Positions 15,840-23,975 of a stretch of 31,970 bases of DNA are shown piece after piece; position 1 is the stretch's first letter; the number at the start of each line of letters is the position of its first letter. This DNA comes from JAIVGV01 sp035295985 (GTDB taxonomy: Bacteria > Acidobacteriota > Blastocatellia > Pyrinomonadales > Pyrinomonadaceae): assembly GCA_035295985.1 (NCBI GenBank), contig DATHBT010000327.1, positions 1 through 31,970 of the forward strand, in the 5' to 3' direction. The position numbers were made by a program, and so were the translations under genes. Under the pieces are notes generated by a model. That model worked only from the letters and a program-made list of their open reading frames with translations. It did not search any database and was not told the origin of the DNA.

Positions 15840-16892
15840 TCAGGAGGCCTTCTCGATCTTCTCGCTCGCCTCCCGCTGCTCCGAGGGCGTGGCCTGAAGT
15901 TCCGGCTGTTCGGCCTCGGCTTCGGGTTCGTAGCTGAGCGAGATGAAGACCGGGAAGTGGTCGGAGCCGAAGTAAGGGAGCCTGCGGAAATCGACGAGCC
16001 GGAAGTGGTTCGAGTGGAAGAAGTGATCGAGCGGGAAGCGTATGAAGGGGTACTTGGCGTGAAAAGTGTTGTAGAAGCCGCGGCCGACGCGCGGATCGAG
16101 CAGGCCGCTGATGTCCTTGAACAGGTAGTTCGTGCGCGACCACGCCACGTCGTTCAGATCGCCTAAGACGACGACGGGGACGGCCTCCTCCTCCTTGATC
16201 GAGCGGCCGACGATGAGCAGCTCCGCGTCGCGCTCCGTGGCGCTGTCGTCCTCGGTCGGGAAGGGCGGGCGCGGGTGCAGGCAGTGGAGGCCGACCTCCC
16301 GGCCGCCGGGGAGCCTGACGCGCGCGTGGATCGAAGGGATGTCGTCCTGGACGAGGAACTTCACTTCCGGCCCGACGAGTTCGAGCTTTGAGTAGAGCAG
16401 CATCCCGTAGGTGTTGCCCTGCGGCCGGCGGACGGCGTGCGGGTGCGTCCGCTCGAACTCCCTGAGTCGTTCCTCCCACCACCCGTCCGTCTCGACCGTC
16501 AGGATGATGTCCGGGTCGGCCTCGCGGATCAGTTCCTTGAGCCGTTCGGCGTTACGGTTATCCATCAGCACGTTCGCGAACAGCAGGCTGAGGCCGTGCC
16601 CCTCGCGTGCCCCCCTGCTCGATTGCACCTGCCTGCGCGCGAGGGGCGTGTAAGGGAACATCATGAAGCACTGGTAGGCGAGGCAGGCCGCGAGCGACGC
16701 GAGCAGGAGGTAGTCGGACGAGTTGTAGCTCCCGGCGAAGAGCGGGTGCAGGGCCAAGGCGAGGACGATGAGGGCGGTGATCTGTATCCGCGGGAAGTCG
16801 AAGATCCTGATCCACCAGCGGTCGCTGCGCAGGAGCGGGAGCGCGGTAGCGACGACCATCGAAGCCCCCAGCGCGAACAGTGCGATCCTCAA
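15840..16892 (-). CDS. Membrane-anchored endonuclease/exonuclease/phosphatase-fold protein
   Basis: A 350-residue protein with three N-terminal hydrophobic segments (about 2-20, 36-55, 61-80) followed by an EEP (DNase I-like) domain from about residue 100. Catalytic landmarks of the fold are visible: FANVLMDN (Asn107), LTVETDG (Glu134), LHCLHPRPP (203-210), GDLNDVAWS (244-252), PLDHFFHS and GSDHFPVF (Asp311-His312). This architecture is typical of bacterial membrane proteins of unknown phosphodiesterase activity, presumably facing the periplasm. The start is a TTG preceded by GGAGG at 8 bases; a later ATG at 16859 would cut into the first helix. It converges on the SDR gene with only 8 bases between stops. 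The C-terminus (SYEPEAEAEQPELQATPSEQ) is Glu-rich and probably disordered. Confidence 0.87.
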   Translation of the reverse strand: MRIALFALGASMVVATALPLLRSDRWWIRIFDFPRIQITALIVLALALHPLFAGSYNSSDYLLLASLAACLAYQCFMMFPYTPLARRQVQSSRGAREGHGLSLLFANVLMDNRNAERLKELIREADPDIILTVETDGWWEERLREFERTHPHAVRRPQGNTYGMLLYSKLELVGPEVKFLVQDDIPSIHARVRLPGGREVGLHCLHPRPPFPTEDDSATERDAELLIVGRSIKEEEAVPVVVLGDLNDVAWSRTNYLFKDISGLLDPRVGRGFYNTFHAKYPFIRFPLDHFFHSNHFRLVDFRRLPYFGSDHFPVFISLSYEPEAEAEQPELQATPSEQREASEKIEKAS

Positions 16893-16996
16893 ATGACAGA
16901 CCTCCGCGTGTGCCGACCCCGGCCTGGAACGAGCCTCTTCATATTAACTCACATCGGTTTACTTCCCGCGCAATCGCGGGCGCTTCGGCGGTGGTG

Positions 16997-17002
16997 TATA
17001 AT
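16997..17002 (+). promoter_or_regulatory. Candidate -10 element for the M16 peptidase operon
   Basis: A perfect TATAAT lies 45 bases before the ATG of the first M16 gene, in the GC-rich divergent gap (16893-17047). A small hairpin CCCGCG-CAAT-CGCGGG lies just upstream (16965-16980). No good -35 hexamer is found at the normal distance, so the call rests on the -10 match and position. Confidence 0.45.
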
Positions 17003-17047
17003 CCCCGCATTCCCCGCACAATCTACAGACATCATGGAGTCGCCGAA

Positions 17048-18460
17048 ATGAAAGTTCTGATCCTCGTTTCGCTCCTGCTGTGCGTGCCGGCGCTGGCCGC
17101 GGCTCAGGCGCGCCCGCGCGCCGGTCAGAAGGCGCGGCCCGCGCCGGCCGGCGCGCAGCAGCGCAAGATTTTCCCGTACCAGTACCACATCGACGACCTG
17201 CCGAACGGCCTGCGGCTCGTCACCGTGCCGACCGACTTCCCCAACCTCGTCGCGCTCTACATCGTCGTCCAGACTGGCTCGCGCAACGAGGTCGAGCCGG
17301 GCAAGAGCGGCTACGCGCACTTCTTCGAGCACCTGATGTTCCGCGGCTCGAAGAACTTCACGGCCGAGCAGCGCGACGAAATCCTCAAGCGCGCGGGGGC
17401 CTCGTCGAACGCCTACACGACGGACGACCGCACCGTCTATCACGAGGTCTTCGACAAGTCCGATCTCGACAAGGTGATGGAGATGGAGGCCGACCGCTTC
17501 CAGCGCCTCCAGTACACGGTCGAGCAGTACAAGACCGAGGCCGGCGCGGTGCGCGGCGAGTACGACAAAAACAGCGCCAGCCCCTTCTCGAAGCTCCACG
17601 AGAAGCTGCGCGAGACGGCGTTCAAGCGGCACACCTACGCCCACACCACGATGGGCTACATCCGGGACATACAGGACTTCCCGAACCAGTACGACTACAG
17701 CCTCGAATTCTACAGGCGCTACTACCGGCCCGAGTACACGACCATTCTGCTCGTCGGCGACGTGACGCGCCAGCGCGCCCTCGCCCTGGCGAAGAAGTAC
17801 TTCGGCGACTGGCAGCGCGGCAGCTACAAGCCGGACATCCCGCGCGAGCCTGAGCAGGACGCGCCGCGCGAGGCACACATCGACTGGCCCAACCCGACGC
17901 TGCCCTACATGGCCGTCGCCTTCCGCGGCCCTGCCTACTCGGACGTGGAGAAGGACAAGATCGCCCTAGACCTGCTCGGCGCAATCGCCTTCGGCGAGAA
18001 CTCCGACATCTACCAGCGCCTCGTCCTCAAGGAACAGAAGGTGGACTTCATCAGCGCGGGCGCGGGCGATCAGATCGACCCGGAACTCTTCACCATCTAT
18101 ACGCGCGTCAAGAAGGAGGAGGACGTGCGGTACGTCCGCGAGCAGATTCTCGCTACCGTCGAGCGGTTCACGAAGGAGCTGATCCCGCAGCAGAAGCTCG
18201 ACCAGACGCGCTCGCGCTTCCGCTACGGCTTCGCGCAGCAGATGGACAGCTCGGAGGCCATCGCCCGCGCCATCGCCGAGTACGTCGCGCTGCGCCGCAC
18301 GCCCGAAACCCTGAACAAGGTCTTCTCGCTCGCCGAAACCGTCACGCCCGAAGACCTGCGCGAAGTGGCCCGCAAGTACTTCCGCGAACAGAGCCGCACC
18401 ATCGTCACGCTCGCCACGAAGAAGGGCGCAGACGCCGCCGCGGAAGGGGGTGACCGCTAA
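17048..18460 (+). CDS. Exported M16 family zinc peptidase, active subunit
   Basis: A 470-residue M16 (pitrilysin/MPP-like) metallopeptidase. A signal peptide is visible (MKVLILVSLLLCVPALAAAQA), indicating periplasmic or surface action. The inverted zinc motif is His91-x-x-Glu94-His95 (HFFEH), with the third ligand Glu171 in GAVRGEYDKN, exactly 76 residues after His95 as the family requires. NAYTTDDRTVYHEVF and TTILLVGDV are further M16 hallmarks. The second half is the inactive M16C-type domain. The ATG at 17048 is chosen because it begins the signal peptide; the open frame continues upstream but without family sequence. It overlaps the next gene by one base (TAATG). Such pairs assemble as active/inactive heterodimers that degrade or process peptides. 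Confidence 0.92.
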   Translation: MKVLILVSLLLCVPALAAAQARPRAGQKARPAPAGAQQRKIFPYQYHIDDLPNGLRLVTVPTDFPNLVALYIVVQTGSRNEVEPGKSGYAHFFEHLMFRGSKNFTAEQRDEILKRAGASSNAYTTDDRTVYHEVFDKSDLDKVMEMEADRFQRLQYTVEQYKTEAGAVRGEYDKNSASPFSKLHEKLRETAFKRHTYAHTTMGYIRDIQDFPNQYDYSLEFYRRYYRPEYTTILLVGDVTRQRALALAKKYFGDWQRGSYKPDIPREPEQDAPREAHIDWPNPTLPYMAVAFRGPAYSDVEKDKIALDLLGAIAFGENSDIYQRLVLKEQKVDFISAGAGDQIDPELFTIYTRVKKEEDVRYVREQILATVERFTKELIPQQKLDQTRSRFRYGFAQQMDSSEAIARAIAEYVALRRTPETLNKVFSLAETVTPEDLREVARKYFREQSRTIVTLATKKGADAAAEGGDR

Positions 18461-20010
18461 TGACACGCCGAATGCTCTCAATCACCACGGCACTCGTCCT
18501 GCTGTCGCTGTTCACGATGCCGACTAACGCACAGCGCAGACGGCAGCCGCCCCGGCCGGCGGGCGGCGACGCCGTCTCCGCGTCAGCCGCCTCGCGCGAA
18601 GTCCTGCTGCCGTCCCGCTCGCCGCTCGTCACCTTCCGCATCCTGTTCATGACCGGCGCGGCCGACGACCCGAAAGGCAAGGAGGGCCTCGCCGCGCTCA
18701 CCGCCGCGATGCTCGCGCAGGGCGGCTCGCGCCGGATGTCCTACGAGCAGATCACCGAAGCCTTCTACCCGATGGCCGCCGGCTTCGGCTCGCAGACCGA
18801 CAAAGAGATGACCGTCTTCACGGGCACGATCCACCAGGACAACCTCGAACGCTACTACTCCATCATCAGCCAGATGCTCCTCGAACCCGGCTTCCGCGAC
18901 GAGGACTTCACGCGCCTGAAAACCGACGCGCTCAACTTCCTGAGTAAAACGCTCCGTCAGGCCAACGACGAAGAGCTGGGCAAGGAGCACCTCTACAACG
19001 TCATCTACGCCGGCCACCCCTACGGCCACCACAACGTCGGCCGCATCTCCTCGCTCGAATCGATCACCCTTCAGGACGTGCGCGATTTTTATGCGAAGCA
19101 CTTCACGCGCTCGAACCTCGTCCTCGGGCTCGCGGGCGGCTACCCCGCCGGCTTCCCCGCGCGCACGAAATCCGACTTCGCCAGACTCCCGGCGGGTCAG
19201 CCCACGCCCAACAACTTCTTCACGCCGAAGCTCGAATCCGGCACGCGCATCGAGATCATCCAGCGCGACACGCGCTCGACCGCGTTCTCCTTCGGCTTCC
19301 CCGTCAACGTCACGCGCGCGGACAAGGACTGGCCCGCGCTCGCCGTCGTAGCCAGCTACTTCGGCCAACACCGCTCGTCGAACAGCTACCTCTACTCGCG
19401 CCTGCGCGAGGCGCGCGGGCTGAACTACGGCGACTACGCCTACGTCGAGTACTTCCCGCGCGGCATGTACCAGTTCACGCCCGACCCGAACCTCGGCCGC
19501 CAGCAGCAGATCTTCCAAATCTGGATCAGGCCCGTCGAGCCGCAGAACGCACACTTCACCCTACGCGCCACGCTCTACGAGTTCGACAAGCTGGTGCGCG
19601 ACGGCATGACCCGCGAGACCTTCGAGGCCACGCGCGAGTTCCTGACGAAATACTCCAACATCCTGACGGCGACGCAGGACGCGCGGCTCGGCTACGCCCT
19701 CGACAGCCGCTACTACAAGATCGGCGACTTCAACTCTTACATGCGCGAGCGGCTCGCCGCCCTCACGCTCGAAGACGTGAACCGCGCCATCAAGCAGTAC
19801 CTCCAGACGAACCGCATGCGGATCGTCGTCGTCACCAAGGACGCCGAATCCTTGCGCGACGCAATCCTCGACGGGAAGCCTTCGCCCATCACCTACGCCG
19901 CGCCGAAGCCGGCGGACATTCTCGAAGAGGACAAGATCATCCAGACCTACCCGGTCAAGGCCGAGAAGGGGAACGTGCGCGTCGTGCCGGTCGAGGAGGT
20001 CTTCCAGTAA
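18460..20010 (+). CDS. Exported M16 family protein, inactive-type partner subunit
   Basis: A 516-residue M16 paralogue with its own signal peptide (MTRRMLSITTALVLLSLFTMPTNAQ). The position that holds HxxEH in active members reads GLAALTAAML, so zinc cannot be bound. The later YLYSRLREARGLNYGDYAY segment matches the R/Y pair of M16 C-terminal domains that help bind substrate. It is therefore the partner of the upstream active subunit, as in mitochondrial processing peptidase alpha/beta or similar bacterial pairs. The ATG shares its A with the stop of the upstream gene, so translation is coupled. It is somewhat longer than usual, with about 40 extra C-terminal residues (PADILEEDKIIQTYPVKAEK...). 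The repeat element at 20054-20144 follows and may end the transcript. Confidence 0.9.
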   Translation: MTRRMLSITTALVLLSLFTMPTNAQRRRQPPRPAGGDAVSASAASREVLLPSRSPLVTFRILFMTGAADDPKGKEGLAALTAAMLAQGGSRRMSYEQITEAFYPMAAGFGSQTDKEMTVFTGTIHQDNLERYYSIISQMLLEPGFRDEDFTRLKTDALNFLSKTLRQANDEELGKEHLYNVIYAGHPYGHHNVGRISSLESITLQDVRDFYAKHFTRSNLVLGLAGGYPAGFPARTKSDFARLPAGQPTPNNFFTPKLESGTRIEIIQRDTRSTAFSFGFPVNVTRADKDWPALAVVASYFGQHRSSNSYLYSRLREARGLNYGDYAYVEYFPRGMYQFTPDPNLGRQQQIFQIWIRPVEPQNAHFTLRATLYEFDKLVRDGMTRETFEATREFLTKYSNILTATQDARLGYALDSRYYKIGDFNSYMRERLAALTLEDVNRAIKQYLQTNRMRIVVVTKDAESLRDAILDGKPSPITYAAPKPADILEEDKIIQTYPVKAEKGNVRVVPVEEVFQ

Positions 20011-20053
20011 GCCGGCATCTAACAAGCCGGAATTGAGCGTAAAGGAGTAGTAC

Positions 20054-20144
20054 TCACCACAGAGGCACAGAGAGCACAGAGGTGGCACAGAGGATTTTAA
20101 ACCTTCTCCGTGCCATCTCCGTGTCCTCTGTGCCTCTGTGGTGA
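20054..20144. repeat. Palindromic intergenic repeat of the 'CACAGAGGCACAGAG' type
   Basis: Arms at 20054-20094 and 20104-20144 form a 41-base inverted repeat with a 9-base centre. The outer 19 bases (TCACCACAGAGGCACAGAG and its complement) match exactly, and the inner part differs mostly by A/G transitions. Each arm is itself built of short direct repeats of CACAGAG(G). It fills the gap after the M16 pair and is a likely transcription-ending or mobile-type dispersed element. The same sequence type is common in intergenic regions of Acidobacteriota and Planctomycetota. Confidence 0.8.
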
Positions 20145-20266
20145 AATGCCTTTTGTCTTCGCTCAACCGGGGAGTGCCACCGCGGCTTCCGTTGCCTTCA
20201 CCGCCGCCGCGCGTTTATCCTCTCAGTCGCTCGCTCATCCAAACACTTCCCGCGCACGAAGGCTTT

Positions 20267-21640
20267 ATGAAAACATCCCTGACCACCGAGGCGACGGCCG
20301 GCATCAGCGCCCGCCTGAAGGAAGCCAACGAGGCTGTCGCCCGCGACTACCCAGGCGAGTCCGGCCGCCGCCAGCCCGTCCACACCGTTTACGGCGGCGC
20401 GCACCTCTTCCGTGCAGACACGGCCGCGCGCCTCGGCGCGCTCGCCCTGCGCTCGCTCGAACAGTTCGCCCCCGACGCCGCAACGTTCGCGCGCGCCGTC
20501 GGCCTCATCGACGAAGCCGCTTCGCAAAGCGGCGCGCAGCTCGCCGAGACGGTGTACGGGCGCGTGCTCGAAAAGCTGCGCCGCGAGCCGGTCGAGGATT
20601 TCCGCATCGACTTCGAGGACGGCTACGGCAACCGCCCCGACGCGGAGGAGGACGGCCACGCCGAGTCGGCCGCCCGCGAAGTAGCAGCCGGCGCGCAGTC
20701 CGGCACGCTCCCGCCCTTCGTCGGCATCCGCATCAAGCCCTTCACGGAAGAGCTGCGCGCCCGCTCCTTCCGCACGCTCGACATCTTCCTCTCGACGCTC
20801 GTGGACGCGGGCGGCGGCCGGCTGCCCCCGAACTTCGTCGTCACGCTCCCCAAGATCACCGCGCCCGAACAGGTCTCGGCCCTCTCCGACCTCTTCGACC
20901 TGCTCGAACCCGCGCTCGGCCTCGACGCCGACACGCTCCGTTTCGAGATGATGATCGAGACGACGCAGTCGATCATCAGTCCGCGCGGCGAACTCGCGCT
21001 CCCCCTGCTGCTGCGCGCCGCGCGCGGCCGTTGCTCCGCCGCGCACTTCGGAACCTACGACTACACGGCCGCCTGCCAGATCACGGCCGCGCACCAGCAC
21101 ATGCTCCACCCCTCCTGCGACTTCGCCAAGCACATGATGCAGGTCTCGTTCGCGGGCACGGGCGTCTGGCTCTCCGACGGCGCGACCAACATCATGCCCG
21201 TCGCCCCGCACCGCGCCGCCGAGGGCCAGCGGCTCACCGCCGAACAGGCGGAAGAGAACCGACGCACCGTCCACCGCGCTTGGCGTCTCCACTTCGAGCA
21301 CGCGCGCCACTCGCTCGTCACGGGCTTCTACCAGGGCTGGGATTTGCACCCCGCTCAACTCCCCACGCGTTACGCCGCCGTCTATTCCTTCTTCCTCGAA
21401 GGACTCGACGCCGCCTCGGAGCGCCTCCGCAACTTTGTCGAGAAGGCCGCCAAGGCCACCCTCGTCGGCGACGTGTTCGACGACGCCGCCACCGGCCAGG
21501 GCCTCCTCAACTATTTCTTGCGCGCCCTCAACTCCGGCGCGCTCACCGAGCAGGAGGCGCTAGAACGCTCCGGCCTCACACTCGACGAACTCCGCTCCGG
21601 CTCGTTCGTCAAAATCCTCAAAGGCCGCCAGCGCCTCTGA
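20267..21640 (+). CDS. Citrate-lyase/aldolase-like protein (DUF6986 type)
   Basis: A 457-residue protein of the HpcH/HpaI aldolase/citrate lyase beta-like superfamily (TIM-barrel, metal-dependent C-C lyase or synthase). Recognisable pieces are EDFRIDFEDGYGNRP (the acidic DxEDG-type motif), FVGIRIKPF, FVVTLPKIT, RFEMMIETTQSI (metal-ligand Glu region) and HFGTYDYTAACQI. The HQHMLHPSCDFAKHMMQVSF and GWDLHPAQLPTRYAAVYSFF segments are characteristic of the longer DUF6986 type. These proteins are sometimes labelled 'phosphoenolpyruvate kinase', which lacks support here. The ATG at 20267 (weak GAAGG upstream) is preferred to an earlier one inside the repeat region. It lies near, but on the opposite strand to, the purine-degradation operon, which makes a role in glyoxylate or ureidoglycolate use an attractive guess only. 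Confidence 0.75.
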   Translation: MKTSLTTEATAGISARLKEANEAVARDYPGESGRRQPVHTVYGGAHLFRADTAARLGALALRSLEQFAPDAATFARAVGLIDEAASQSGAQLAETVYGRVLEKLRREPVEDFRIDFEDGYGNRPDAEEDGHAESAAREVAAGAQSGTLPPFVGIRIKPFTEELRARSFRTLDIFLSTLVDAGGGRLPPNFVVTLPKITAPEQVSALSDLFDLLEPALGLDADTLRFEMMIETTQSIISPRGELALPLLLRAARGRCSAAHFGTYDYTAACQITAAHQHMLHPSCDFAKHMMQVSFAGTGVWLSDGATNIMPVAPHRAAEGQRLTAEQAEENRRTVHRAWRLHFEHARHSLVTGFYQGWDLHPAQLPTRYAAVYSFFLEGLDAASERLRNFVEKAAKATLVGDVFDDAATGQGLLNYFLRALNSGALTEQEALERSGLTLDELRSGSFVKILKGRQRL

Positions 21641-21733
21641 CCACAGTTTCGCCGCAGCAACCCCCGACCACTCACGCCGCGCCGCCGCCGCGGCGGGCGC
21701 TGATTGGGTGTTCCCCCGCGGCGGCAGGCTTGC

Positions 21734-21739
21734 TATAAT
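21734..21739 (+). promoter_or_regulatory. Extended -10 promoter element for the 21784-23975 gene unit
   Basis: TGCTATAAT (TG-n-TATAAT, 21731-21739) is a perfect extended -10, placing transcription start near 21746. A weak TTCCCC lies at -35 distance (21711-21716, 17-base spacer); the extended -10 would make up for it. The following gene has a full AGGAGG Shine-Dalgarno at 21773-21778, 5 bases before its ATG. Confidence 0.55.
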
Positions 21740-21783
21740 CCGCGCCCTCACGGCAGCTCACGCCACGGCATCAGGAGGACGCG

Positions 21784-22149
21784 ATGCAACTTCACGATCA
21801 GATACAGGTCAAGATTATCGGCTCGCCGGAGGTCGTCGAGGAGATCAGGAGCGACTGGGCCGCCCGGCCCGATCAGGCGCAGGTCGTCTCGTCTGGCCCG
21901 GAGCGCGACATCAACTCTTACCGGTATGGGCTGACGGAGATCGCCACAATCGTGGGGATCATTGAGGGCGTCGCCGCCCTCGGCGAGTTGGGGAAGAAGT
22001 TGTACGATTACCTGAAGGGGGGCGGCGACGACGCAAGAACGATCATCGTCCAGACTCCGCTCGGCCGCTGGGAGTTCGTCGCGCGCGACGATCTGACCGA
22101 GGCCGAGGTGCAGGAAATCCTCAGGAAGCTCGCGGGGGTGACGCCGTGA
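21784..22149 (+). CDS. Small protein resembling effector-associated component EACC1
   Basis: A 121-residue cytoplasmic protein of no certain family. It opens with a beta-strand-like IQVKIIGSPEVVEEIRSDWAA, has a hydrophobic central helix (YGLTEIATIVGIIEGVAALG), and ends with a strand-rich segment (ARTIIVQTPLGRWEFVA) and a short helix. The order strand, 'WL/WA' helix, Gly-rich hydrophobic helix and terminal ExxG-like strand resembles EACC1 (effector-associated constant component), a small protein encoded next to effector enzymes in NTP-dependent conflict systems. I recall this from the general pattern and cannot verify it. Expression signals are strong (extended -10, AGGAGG). The next gene begins inside its stop (GTGA overlap), so the two products are likely made together and may interact. 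Confidence 0.55.
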   Translation: MQLHDQIQVKIIGSPEVVEEIRSDWAARPDQAQVVSSGPERDINSYRYGLTEIATIVGIIEGVAALGELGKKLYDYLKGGGDDARTIIVQTPLGRWEFVARDDLTEAEVQEILRKLAGVTP

Positions 22150-23621
22150 GCGCCATCCAGCTCGACTACGGCGAGTTCGACGCCCGCTTCCTCGGCGTCA
22201 ACGTGCGCTTCCACGCCGCGCACCCGTCCACTTGGACGCTGTTCGACGAGATCGGCACGGAGAAACGCGATCCGCAGAAGGTGTTCGAGGCGGGCCGCGC
22301 CGCGCTCAAGGAGTCGCCCGAGCGCGCCTTCGAGGTCTTCTCGGTCGGCACGGTGCTCACCCACGAGGTGCGCCACTTCCACGACTTCATCCTCTCCCCC
22401 TACGGCAACGCCCTCTTCCGACTCCGCCTTACCATCCTGCTCAACGGCTTCCAAGCCCTGCTGCCGCTGCTCGGCGGGCGCAAGACGATCCCCGTCCCGC
22501 TGCCCGCGTGGCTGGCGAAGGGCGACGCGGAGAAGGCCCGACTGGCGGAGCAGTGGGCCGGCCTGATGGGCGGCCAGACGGTCGAGCCGTTCGACCTGTC
22601 GGACGACGAGGCGCGGCTGATCGACCAGACGCGCGACACCTACTCGCGGATCAAAGACTTCCTCTTCAACCCGCGCACCGTCTCCGGCAGCGTCTCGTTC
22701 CAGCCCTACCACCTGTGGGAGGCGTCGGCCTTCATCACGCAGGTGCAGAACGTCTACTCGGTCTTCGGCACGGAGGCCGTCGAAGCCTTCACGAACTTCA
22801 TCCTCAACCACCCGGCCGCGCAGCCCTACTCGATAGTCTTCCGCCTGCTCTACGAGTTGTGGCAGGAGGCCGGCGTCGCCTTCGACGCCGAGGTAGGGAG
22901 CGCCGTCGCGGCGTGGTGTCTGCTCGGCGACTTCGTCAACGACGGGTGGGCCGCCTGCCCGACCGTACGCTTCGCGCGGCTCTACGAGTTGCTGCGCAAA
23001 GAAGGCCCGCCGCCCCGCGGCGACGTGGGCGAACTGTTCCGCGCGTGGACGGAGCGGCTCTCCTACTCGCCCGTCGAGACCGCCATCGAGCGGAACAACG
23101 CCTCGACGCAACGCTTCATCGACCACCTTGAGCAGAACGCCGGCAACTACCCCGACTTCATGGCGCATCACGTCTCGCACCTGCTCTGGGCTTTGAAGTC
23201 GCTGGCCCGCGCTAACGCCCACGCGTCGCGGCTGTTCCTCAGCAACCCGAAGGGTTACGTGAACCCCTACGACTACGTGCAGAACTACGAGGCGTGGCCG
23301 TCAGCCCCGGCGGTCGCCACCTTCGTCGGCGGCGGGATACTCATCCCCAAGCAGCGGATGGAGGCGCTTCAGGAGCAGGGCATCATCATCCACAACGGGA
23401 AGACCTACGGCGAGGATCAGGTGATCGTCTTCAAGGTGCTGTTCCCGAAAAACGTCGGCGGCGTCCACCTCATTGACGCGGAACTCGCGCTCGGCCTCTC
23501 CGATCTGCTGACGATGTCCGACTTCTTCTTCTCCGAGTACTACCGCGCCGACGACGAGTTCGATCTAGTGCGCGTCTCGCTCAGGGAGGCTGGCCTCACC
23601 GCGCTCGAAATTCTCACGTAA
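22146..23621 (+). CDS. HExxH zincin-like protein, possible effector protease
   Basis: A 491-residue protein I do not recognise as a named family. THEVRHFHDF holds a His73-Glu74-x-x-His77 zincin motif on a predicted helix. A candidate third ligand is Glu192 in YHLWEASAFITQVQ, about 115 residues later, but this is uncertain. The rest is helical, with a hydrophobic LTILLNGFQALLPLLGG (95-111). The C-terminal part (330-491) has several aromatic-rich stretches. No signal peptide is present. The GTG start overlaps the stop of the EACC1-like gene by four bases, so translational coupling is expected. A protease or other hydrolase acting as an effector controlled by the small partner is an inference from HExxH plus gene pairing. 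It could instead be a non-enzymatic metal protein. Confidence 0.6.
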   Translation: MSAIQLDYGEFDARFLGVNVRFHAAHPSTWTLFDEIGTEKRDPQKVFEAGRAALKESPERAFEVFSVGTVLTHEVRHFHDFILSPYGNALFRLRLTILLNGFQALLPLLGGRKTIPVPLPAWLAKGDAEKARLAEQWAGLMGGQTVEPFDLSDDEARLIDQTRDTYSRIKDFLFNPRTVSGSVSFQPYHLWEASAFITQVQNVYSVFGTEAVEAFTNFILNHPAAQPYSIVFRLLYELWQEAGVAFDAEVGSAVAAWCLLGDFVNDGWAACPTVRFARLYELLRKEGPPPRGDVGELFRAWTERLSYSPVETAIERNNASTQRFIDHLEQNAGNYPDFMAHHVSHLLWALKSLARANAHASRLFLSNPKGYVNPYDYVQNYEAWPSAPAVATFVGGGILIPKQRMEALQEQGIIIHNGKTYGEDQVIVFKVLFPKNVGGVHLIDAELALGLSDLLTMSDFFFSEYYRADDEFDLVRVSLREAGLTALEILT

Positions 23622-23624
23622 CCG

Positions 23625-23975
23625 GTGGCGTTAATCTTCCACATCACGGAGCGCGCGGCGTGGGACGCGGCGAGGCCCGCGGGGTCATACCGCCCCGAAG
23701 CGTTCGCGTCCGAGGGGTTCATCCACTGCTCGACGCGCGAGCAGGTCGTGCGCGTGGCCGACGCGCGCTTCCGCAATCAGCATGGGCTGGTGCTGCTGTG
23801 CATCGACGCGGAGCGGGTCGCGGCCGAGATCGTTTACGAGAACCTGGAAGGCGGGCGGGAGTTGTTCCCGCACATCTACGGCGGGTTGGACGCGGGCGCT
23901 GTGGTGGATGTATTGGAGTTCGAGCCGGGCGCGGACGGTCGTTTCGCGTTCCCGGAAAACTTCACGCGCGCCTGA
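23625..23975 (+). CDS. DUF952 domain protein
   Basis: A 116-residue protein with the DUF952 pattern: IFHITERAAWDAARPAGSYRP at the start, EGFIHCSTREQV (29-40), a hydrophobic LVLLCIDAERV, and FPHIYGGLDAGAVVDV. DUF952 proteins are small ADP-ribosyltransferase-like-fold proteins of unknown function, often encoded as single genes. It starts with GTG 3 bases after the stop of the zincin-like gene, with no ribosome site of its own, so it depends on the upstream message. Its end overlaps the end of the convergent PuuD gene by 14 bases. Whether it belongs functionally with the two genes before it is unknown. Confidence 0.85.
   Translation: MALIFHITERAAWDAARPAGSYRPEAFASEGFIHCSTREQVVRVADARFRNQHGLVLLCIDAERVAAEIVYENLEGGRELFPHIYGGLDAGAVVDVLEFEPGADGRFAFPENFTRA

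Noticed and set aside
14704..16482. 592-residue minus-strand open frame
   Set aside because: It spans antisense to the SDR gene and an alternate frame of the EEP protein. Composition is low-complexity Arg/Pro and no family pattern is seen.
20110..21738. 542-residue plus-strand open frame
   Set aside because: It is the +1 frame of the citrate-lyase-like gene and is Arg/Pro/His-rich. The real frame has clear lyase motifs.
22008..23222. 404-residue minus-strand open frame
   Set aside because: It is antisense to the zincin-like gene, which has a coupled start and a coherent protein. The translation is Val/Arg/Glu-rich filler.
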